Assembly: GCF_030463535.1 (NCBI RefSeq)
Contig: NC_132878.1
Location: 32,197,761 to 32,261,760 of the forward strand
Source of the DNA: Salminus brasiliensis
Lineage: Eukaryota > Chordata > Actinopteri > Characiformes > Bryconidae
Reading direction: 5' to 3'
DNA: 64,000 nucleotides
Part shown: positions 58,501 to 64,000 of the stretch, piece after piece
How positions within the stretch are numbered: the stretch's first letter is position 1
Layout of the letters: every line of letters starts with the position of its first letter
The notes under the pieces: model-generated
Databases searched by the model: none
Seen by the model: only the letters and a program-made list of their open reading frames with translations
What the model was told of the DNA's origin: nothing
Translations under genes and position numbers: made by a program

Positions 58501-61500
58501 AGACAGTTAAACTGTAGGTCATGCTTTCAGCTGTTCAGTAGTAGAGGAGTGTGTCTGTGGTGTAAAGTCACCATAGCTTTATATTTCAGAAGTGTAAAGC
58601 CCTCTTCAGAATGAGCTCATAGGTTCAGTCACAGGATGTGTGTGTTTGTAAGAGAGATTCTCTTCTCTTCTCTTCTCTTCTCTTCTCTTTTCTCCTCTCC
58701 TCTCCTCTTCTCTTCTCTTCTCTTCTCTTCTCTTCTCTTCTCTCCTCTTCTCCTCTCCTCTCCTCTCCTCTCCTCTCCTCTTCTCTTCTCTTCTCTTCTC
58801 TTCACTTCTGTTCTCCTCTCCTCTCCTTCTCTTCTCTTCTCTTCTCTTCTCCTCTCCTCTTTTCTCTTCTGTTCTCTTTTCTTCTCTTCTCTCCTCTCCT
58901 CTCTTCTCTCCTCTTCTCCTCTCTTCTCATCTTCTCTTCTCTTCTGTTCTCTTCTCTTTTTTTCTCTTCTTCTGTTCTTTTCTCTTCTTTACTCATCTTC
59001 TCTTCTTTACTCATCTTCTCTTCTCCTTTCTTCTTCTCTTCTCATATCTTCTCTTGTCTTCTGTTCTCTTATCTTCTCTTTCTTCTCTTCTCTTCTTAAC
59101 TCATCTTATCTTCTTCTCTTCTTTACTCATCTTCTCTTCTCCTCTTCTCATTTCTTCTTCTCTTCTCTTCTTTACTCGTCTTCTCTTCTCTTCTCTTCTT
59201 CTCGTTTCTTCTTCTCTTCTCTTCTTTACTCATCTTCTCCTCTCCTCTCCTCTCCTCTCTTCTGTTCTCTTTTCTTCTCTTCTCTTCTCTCCTCTCCTCT
59301 CTTCTCTCTTCTTCTCCTCTCTTCTCATCTTCTCTTCTGTTCTCTTCTCTTCTGTTCTCTCCTCTTCTCTTCTCCTCTCTTCTCTTCTGTTCTCTTCTCT
59401 CCTCTTCTCTTCTCTTCTTTTCTTCTATCTCCTCTTCTCTTCTCTTCTCTTCTCTTCTCTTCTCTTCTTCTGTTCTCTTCTCTTTTCTTCTCTTTTCTTC
59501 TCTTATTCTGTTCTTCTCTTCTTCTGTTCTCTTCTTCTGTTCTTTTCTCTTCTTTACTCATCTTCTCTTCTCCTTTCTTCTTTTCTTCTCTTCTCTTCTC
59601 TTCTCTTGTCTTCTGTTCTCTTCTCTTTCTTCTCTTCTCTTCTTAACTCATCTTCTCTTCTTCTCTTCTTTACTCATCTCTTCTCTTCTCGTTTCTTCTT
59701 CTCTTCTCTTCTTTACTCATCTTCTCTTTTCTTCTTCTCGTTTCTTTTTCTCTTCTCTTCTTTACTCATCTTCTCTTATTCTCTTCTCTTTTCTTCTCAT
59801 TTTCTCTTTTCTTCTATTCTTCTCTTCTCTTATTCTGTTCTTCTCTTCTCTTTTCTTCTATTCTTCTGTTCTCTTCTCTTCTTTACTCTTTAATCTTTAA
59901 TCTTCTTTTCTTCTCTTGTGTTCTCTTCTCTTCTTCTCTATTTTCTTCTTCTCTTCTTTACTCATCTTCTCTTCTCTTTCTCTTCTTTTCTTCTCATTTT
60001 CTCTTCTCTTCTTTTCTTCTCGTTTCTTCTTCTCTTCTCTTCTTCTCTTTCTCTTCTCTTTTCTTCTCATTTTCTCTTCTCTTCTTCTCTTCTTCTCTTC
60101 TCTTCTTTACTCATCTTCTCTTCTCTTTCTCTTCTCTTTTCTTCTCATTTTCTATTCTCTTCTTCTCTTCTCTTCTCTTATTCTGTTCTTCTCTTCTCTT
60201 TTCTTCTCGTCTTCTCTTCTTCTCTTCTGTTCTCTTCTCTTCTTTACTCATCTTCTCTTCTTCTCTTCTGTTCTCTTCTCTTCTCCTCTACTCTTCTCAT
60301 TTTTTCTTCTCTTCTTGTTATTTCTCTTCTCTTCTTATTTTATTTTTTGTTTTCTTTTTTCTTTTCTTAATGTTTCTCTGCTTATTATTCCTCTTCTTTT
60401 CTTGTTGTTTCTCTGCTCTTTATTCCTGTTCTTTTCACTTGCCATCTCTTGTTATTTCTCTTCTCTTCTCTTCTTTTCTCTTATTTTCTCTTTATTTCTC
60501 TTCTCTTCTCTTTCCTTCGGACATGGTGGCCTTTAGCTCATGTGCTAGTGCTCTAGAGTGTCATATTCTCTTGACCATGCTGTTCTATGGTGATTATACA
60601 AGCAGTGTGTGTACACGGTTTAATGCCTAGGTGCATGTTGAAGTAGCTGAATTTACCAATTTGAAGGGTGTCTGGATACCTCTGGACATATAATGTAAAG
60701 GATAAAGGATAAAGGTGCACGTATTCGTCACTGTACAGCGAAATGTGCCTGTCTATCTATCATGTCTCTTATTTCTCTGTACAATGATGACCAAATACCC
60801 TCTCACACACACTGTGCAACACTGAACAAGGCTTAATGGGTAGACAAATACACATGTGACAAATAACACACAGACAGCGAATGACTGAAAATGGCCATTA
60901 CTGTAACCTATTAACACCTAGATCACACACATTTGCGTACATGCACAGACACAGAAATATGCTCACCTTCACACTCCGTTCAACAACAGACCGTGGAAAC
61001 TTGTGCGTCAACAGCTGGAACTGCACTTTTCCATCTAATGTTACAGTGAGGTAATTTGCACTATGCCAGCGATGTTGCACCTCGGCCTGGCTCCTAAAAA
61101 CATGGTGTGAGTCAAGATCCAGGGTGAAATATGACCATCGAAGTGTGTTTGTGCCTTTAAATGACGTGTCGATGTGAGTTTCAGCATATTAAGAGATTTG
61201 GCTGTTAAAACAGTGTTAATGCTATAAGCACACATAAGCTGAATTCTGTGTTGCAATGCAATTGTACTGTAAATGGACCATGGAAGACCTTGGACCATGG
61301 AGGACCTTGTATTTAAATGGCTAGGATGTGGTCATAAGCCAGCTGTCAGCGATGTGCCATCGAAACTGACAATCTTTTGTCCCTTCTTTAACTGTACATG
61401 GCTGCCTGTCCTTACACTGCTACTTCACATTAGAATCAGTATATCGTCACGGACATCTTGGGCCAATAGAAATACTCCAAAATTACATCAATACATTTTT

Positions 61501-62958
61501 TTTTTTTTTGCATTAATATCCAATTTTAGAAAGCCAATTATCCAACCCGCTCATTAGTACTCTTCCCCTATCACATGTAATGCTCCTGACGTAACACACC
61601 CGCATCCCCTAGTATAGCCCTGCTGTAAATGCGTTTATAATATATATATTATATATTATATATTGTGATTGTTATTATAACATTATAATTATACAATGTC
61701 ATATTGTGTATCTATGTAGGTATCAAGTATAGTGTGTCTTTGTCTCTAGAAACCAACCCTGACTCTGGGAGTATTTTAGCTGAAGGAGATCTTTAGAGTC
61801 TAGGAAGGGCCTGAGAAACAAAACCGGGCCAGAACCGGCCCAATAAAGGTTCTAATCTGGCCCAGAATCCATGTTCTCAACAGCAACTTTTTAAGTGGGT
61901 TTAAATGTTTATTTAAAGAAGACCACTCTCCCTAAACTACACTTACACTGACATATAGGCACAAACACTGAGTGAGTCAATCTCAAGGGCAGGAACAGTC
62001 AAAATATCTATTTCAGCTGGGGTTGGAGTCCAACTCAAAGACAGATCCAGAATCTTTATTTCGAGGAGGGAGTCAGACTTCTTCTAAACAGTGAAGCCAG
62101 CGAGAGAACTGCTTCAGCTCAAAAAAAATGCAGACGTGTTCGTGAACAGGCTTATTGGGGTGCTATTATGTTACAGCTCTGACAGTAGCTGTATGTAGAG
62201 TCAAAGAAAGTTGTCACAGTTGCTGTTCCATGTGTACACTTTAGCCAAAATATGCAAACATTATGTCATTCTCTATTAGCAAACAAAATGAACCTAATGC
62301 TTCTCACAATCAGGGGGCTCAGGGTCAGACTCAGAGTCAGGTTGTCTAGGAAAAATCTGGGCCACTAGCTTTATGCTCTTTTGCACTGCCTAGGGTTGCT
62401 TTCTGAGTGGACAACCAAGCACTATGGTCAGTCAGAAAATGTGTTCTTCTGCCATGAACACTGGATGTTTATTCTTAAGGGTGGGGGTGTTAGAACTCCC
62501 AGTGATAATATTCCTTTTGTGTGCGTGCTTTAGGTGTTTAGTCTGCTTCTGTAGGTGCAGGGAGCCTGCCTGTTAAATAGCCAGGGAGCCAGCCTGCTAA
62601 ATAGCCAGGGAGCCAGCCTGCTAAATAAGACTTCTCTTATTGTTTTTTCATTGGGTGTCGTGTGGGTGTTTCCACAGGTGTCCGTTTGGACAGAGTTCGA
62701 GGAGGCCGTCAGAAATATAAAAGAAGTATGGAGTCAGATAACAACTCTTACCTGAACCTGCAGTTACCTTTGACCCACAAGAAAACACGTGCAGGTAATA
62801 CACACCTCAGCAACACTACATCACACAGCAAACAGCACAACACAACTTCACACTAACTATACTACTGTGCATTGCACTGGGAAGATACAGACACAGAATA
62901 AGATTCTCCAAACAGGCTGAACCTCCAAAACCCACCAGAATTACTCTATTCACTACTA

Positions 62959-63018
<60 letters not shown>

Positions 63019-63223
63019 TCTCTCTTTCAGAACCCTGCAGCATTAACATTGAGAATAAGGTGGTGTCCCATTTATTGGGGGCGGAGCCTGAGAAGGTGTT
63101 TGCCATGCCTGACCCTGCCCTCCCTGATGATGACATCAAAGCGCTAACCACACTGTGTGACCTTGCTGACCGGGAGCTGGTGCTCAACATTGGTTGGGCC
63201 AAACATCTTCCAGGTACACAAAA

Positions 63224-63265
<42 letters not shown>

Positions 63266-63919
63266 ATTTTACTACACACAGTGCAGATAGCAATTGATGT
63301 TTGTATTACTGTAGCTGAGCAATACTACATCAGCACCTAAACCTAACCCTTACCGAAACGATATAACCCTAAACCTAAACTTAAACATACAAACCCTGAT
63401 GTTAACCATAACCCAAAACTTCCCTTAACCTAGTTTTTAAAGTGACATCAGTAACCTACACATAAAGCTAACCCCAACATGTAACCAAAGTAATCTACAT
63501 CTAATGCTAACCCTGACCTCAACATGTAAAAGTTGATCTTGTTCTCTCTCATTTTCCATTTTGTTCAGGTACTGTAAATACATTTATTCCTCACAGAGAT
63601 ACTAGTACAATAACACACAGACATACACAGGGAACCCATTATTAAATCTGGACTAACACCGATACTACTTGTAAGACAGCTTGAGAGATTAAGCTGGATG
63701 AGGGAGTACCATAGAGGCACAGAGTGAAGTGTGGAGTGGAGAGTGGAGTAGCTTGCATGTTTGCAGAATACCAGTTGCAGAATGTTTAGGAGAGACTTTG
63801 CTAAATAAATCCAGCAGGTTTTAAACTGGGATGGAATGTGCTACAGTAATTAAGACAATTCCCTTTCTGTGTCTCACAAGTGTTGTTGTGTGTTTCTGTG
63901 TGTGGTAACTTTCTCTCTA

Positions 63920-63969
<50 letters not shown>

Positions 63970-64000
63970 GTAAATATAAAATTATTATTAGCATATGTAA
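47672..64000 (+). CDS. esrrg: estrogen-related receptor, gamma-like (5' part, five coding exons; continues past window)
   Basis: Gene-level entry; 277 complete codons visible. [16 protein letters not shown] resembles the long ESRRG isoform start. The N-terminal [15 protein letters not shown] is the ERR phospho-sumoyl switch. Zinc finger 1 has Cys109/112/126/129 and P-box CEACKA; zinc finger 2 has Cys145/151/161/164. The extension [15 protein letters not shown] (179-193) gives binding to extended half-sites. The ligand-binding domain starts [20 protein letters not shown]. ERRs are constitutively active orphan receptors working with PGC-1 to control mitochondrial and energy-metabolism genes. 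Linkage to gpatch2 favours the gamma clade. Substitutions ([39 protein letters not shown]) are more numerous than in typical ESRRG, so a diverged duplicate (esrrgb) or fish ERR delta (esrrd) is possible. Confidence 0.9.
47965..48725. repeat. degenerate (CATT/ATCC)n tetranucleotide satellite
   Basis: About 760 bases dominated by CATTCATTCATC and CATCCATCCATC units. The purest stretch is at 48264-48306. The 181-residue Ser/Ile/His-rich open frame at 48189-48734 is an artefact of this repeat. Confidence 0.95.
48858..48920. repeat. (CT)n microsatellite
   Basis: Perfect CT run of about 31 units in esrr intron 1. Confidence 0.95.
49172..49555. repeat. CT-rich low-complexity region
   Basis: Nearly pure pyrimidine for about 380 bases, mixing (CT)n, CTTT and CCTT units with occasional A. 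Confidence 0.9.
52998..53353 (+). CDS. esrrg: esrr coding exon 2 (N-terminal domain and zinc finger 1)
   Basis: Acceptor TCTCTCTTCAG; donor GTTAGA at 53354. The 356 bp encode residues 21-138. The motif IKTEPASP at 35-42 combines a sumoylation consensus (Lys36) with a proline-directed Ser41, as in ERR alpha and gamma. A second consensus VKSE (95-98) lies just before the DNA-binding domain, where human ESRRG has TKCE as I recall it. The first zinc finger is [20 protein letters not shown] then [10 protein letters not shown]. Confidence 0.96.
53990..54325 (-). mobile_element. probable tRNA-derived SINE (minus orientation)
   Basis: Minus-strand reading gives a B-box-like GCAAGTTCGAATCCCGAG near its start, preceded by a degenerate tRNA-like head. 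A body follows with landmarks 'ctgcactctccgggtggata', 'tcctctcagtgtgactgctg' and 'ggtgatggcgcatcagtaac'. No clear A box. SINE identity is inferred. Confidence 0.5.
55412..55477 (+). ncRNA. hairpin, candidate pre-miRNA-like structure or palindromic MITE
   Basis: The 5' arm GCCGTTTCTGGTGTAATCCT (55420-55439) pairs with the 3' arm AGGATTACACCTGAAATGGC (55453-55472), 18 of 20 positions Watson-Crick, with a 13-base loop. Flanking CCACA/TGTGG extends the stem. The size fits a microRNA precursor in the sense orientation of an esrr intron. No known microRNA family is recognised. Confidence 0.35.
55627..55720 (+). mobile_element. Tc1/mariner-like transposase fragment
   Basis: 'gaactttgacaaaggctaga', 'ttatgatggctagaccgcta' and 'agtcagagcatctgtaaaac' match the N-terminal coding region of the Tc1 lineage seen at 33.7 kb. 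A similarly decayed piece lies near 43125-43225 ('gagcatctccaaaacagcag'). Confidence 0.6.
56364..56480 (+). CDS. esrrg: esrr coding exon 3 (zinc finger 2)
   Basis: Acceptor CTCTCTCTCTAG; donor GTGAGT at 56481. The 117 bp encode (G)[19 protein letters not shown] then [20 protein letters not shown]. The four zinc-binding cysteines are present. SIEYTCPAS and CRFTKC are more like ERR alpha, while [10 protein letters not shown] is shared with gamma and beta. Confidence 0.97.
57010..57215 (+). repeat. degenerate tandem repeat of CACTGGCCACTTTATTAGAA, four copies
   Basis: Four copies of 'actggccactttattagaaa' plus 'cacctcccttgtg...' spaced about 45 bases apart, with increasing decay. The reverse complement of the core occurs at about 56292-56310, so the unit resembles a transposon end. 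Confidence 0.85.
57360..58080 (+). repeat. 25-bp minisatellite (GGAAAGGGAAGGTTTTCTGT...)
   Basis: About 25-28 copies of a unit GGAAAGGGAAGGTTTTCTGT plus AATAT/GATAT/ATTAT, with some copies shortened or lengthened. Both strands stay open in several frames because the unit rarely contains stops; these frames are not genes. Confidence 0.97.
58657..60512 (+). repeat. 1.85-kb polypyrimidine satellite ((TCTTC)n / (TCTCC)n)
   Basis: Almost uninterrupted T/C on the plus strand, built from TCTTC and CTCTC units with dispersed TTTACTCATC and TCTGTTC variants that recur in order, showing higher-order duplication. The long Ser/Leu/Phe open frames (up to 336 codons) are artefacts. Confidence 0.98.
60520..60705 (+). 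mobile_element. 3' part of a MITE copy
   Basis: Module order matches the 17.5-kb copy: 'catgctgttctatggtgatt', 'atacaagcagtgtgtgtaca', 'gttgaagtagctgaattta' and an end 'gaagggtgtctggata...ggacatataatgta'. Confidence 0.5.
60706..60760 (+). mobile_element. SINE 3'-end fragment
   Basis: 'aaaggtgcacgtattcgtca' and 'gtacagcgaaatgtg' match the 3' end of the SINE at 46690 in reverse orientation, preceded by an AAGGAT-type tail repeat. Confidence 0.55.
62555..62630 (+). repeat. 24-bp tandem repeat, three copies
   Basis: Unit AGCCAGGGAGCCAGCCTGCT plus AAAT, three times in register, about 50 bases upstream of esrr exon 4. Confidence 0.92.
62678..62794 (+). CDS. esrrg: esrr coding exon 4 (C-terminal extension and hinge)
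   Basis: Acceptor GTTTCCACAG, donor GTAATA at 62795. It encodes (G)[19 protein letters not shown] and [19 protein letters not shown] plus one base of Glu217. The first part is near invariant in ERRs; the hinge is diverged from ESRRG (RIDAENSPYLNPQL), but SYLNLQL is recognisable. Confidence 0.96.
62959..63027. repeat. (TC)n tract at the exon 5 acceptor
   Basis: About 30 TC units continuing into TCTCTTTCAG, so this microsatellite provides the polypyrimidine tract. Confidence 0.95.
63031..63213 (+). CDS. esrrg: esrr coding exon 5 (start of ligand-binding domain)
   Basis: Acceptor TCTCTTTCAG, donor GTACAC at 63214. The 183 bp encode residues 218-277, including [20 protein letters not shown] and [20 protein letters not shown] then [12 protein letters not shown]. 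This covers helix 1 to helix 3, with the pocket-lining LCDLADREL intact. Asn269 replaces a hydrophobic residue (VVIIGW in human ESRRG). The remaining ligand-binding exons lie beyond the window. Confidence 0.97.
63226..63262. repeat. (CA)n microsatellite
   Basis: Perfect CA run starting about 13 bases after the exon 5 donor. Confidence 0.95.
63330..63530. repeat. degenerate telomere-like (CTAACC/CCTAAA) repeat
   Basis: Multiple diverged units such as ACCTAACCC, ACCCTAAACCTAAAC, GTTAACCATAACCC and GCTAACCCTGACC over about 200 bases. Confidence 0.6.
63920..63970. repeat. (CA)n(TA)n compound microsatellite
   Basis: CA run followed by TA run at the right end of the window. Confidence 0.95.

Larger units (their letters stand above)
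56481..62677 (+). other. esrr intron 3 (6.2 kb, mostly satellite DNA)
   Basis: Contains a short TA run near 56647, an approximately 45-bp repeat (57010-57215), a 25-bp minisatellite (57360-58080), a polypyrimidine tract (58657-60512), MITE and SINE tails (60520-60760) and a 24-bp triplicate (62555-62630). 60900-62500 shows no recognisable feature. No exon supported. Confidence 0.8.
63214..64000 (+). other. esrr intron 5 (partial)
   Basis: Contains (CA)n at 63226-63262, a degenerate CTAACCCTAA-like stretch (63330-63530) and (CA)n(TA)n at 63920-63970. No exon is visible to the end of the window. Confidence 0.75.

Noticed and set aside
58636..59893. Very long open frames (up to 336 codons) of Ser/Leu/Phe
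   Set aside because: They are translations of the TCTTC/TCTCC satellite; all frames stay open because the repeat has no stops on this strand. No splice or domain support.

Overview
This is vertebrate nuclear DNA, almost certainly from a teleost fish. It has long introns, canonical GT-AG splice sites, abundant (AC)n, (GA)n and (CT)n microsatellites, Tc1/mariner-like transposon remnants and tRNA-derived SINEs. An ostariophysan such as a characin or catfish relative is a guess from the repeat style. Gene models were built by reading splice junctions by eye and comparing with remembered vertebrate proteins; no alignment was run.

Layout. (1) 1-7.3 kb, minus strand: 5' end of a lipin-1 gene (lpin1), with a probable noncoding first exon in a GC-rich promoter near 7 kb and two coding exons (1531-1626, 1766-1957) giving the first 96 residues of the N-LIP domain. 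The rest lies left of the window. (2) 7.65-16.5 kb: repeat-rich intergenic DNA with one possible minus-strand exon near 15.3 kb. (3) 16.5-31 kb, plus strand: complete gpatch2, 11 coding exons, 511 codons plus stop, C-terminal G-patch. Its 3' UTR probably runs to an AATAAA at 31000. (4) 31-47.3 kb: intergenic DNA with Tc1 remnants, nested insertions, a 41-bp minisatellite, a duplicated repeat block and a tandem pair of tRNA-like units. (5) 47.4-64 kb, plus strand: 5' part of an estrogen-related receptor (ERR gamma-like, possibly the fish-specific delta type). Five coding exons cover the N-terminal domain, both zinc fingers, the hinge and the start of the ligand-binding domain; the rest lies right of the window.

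The gpatch2-esrr neighbourhood matches mammals, where GPATCH2 and ESRRG are adjacent, which supports both calls. The three genes act separately: lipin-1 is a phosphatidate phosphatase and transcriptional co-regulator, GPATCH2 a nuclear G-patch protein that activates a DEAH helicase, and ERR an orphan nuclear receptor controlling energy metabolism.

No new enzyme system or operon-like module was found. The observations most worth checking are noncoding: TG tracts at gpatch2 splice sites, a 1.85-kb polypyrimidine tract and a 25-bp minisatellite in one esrr intron, a microRNA-like hairpin in another esrr intron, a G-quadruplex array in gpatch2 intron 1, an overlapping uORF at the esrr start, and tandem pol III units separated by a terminator.
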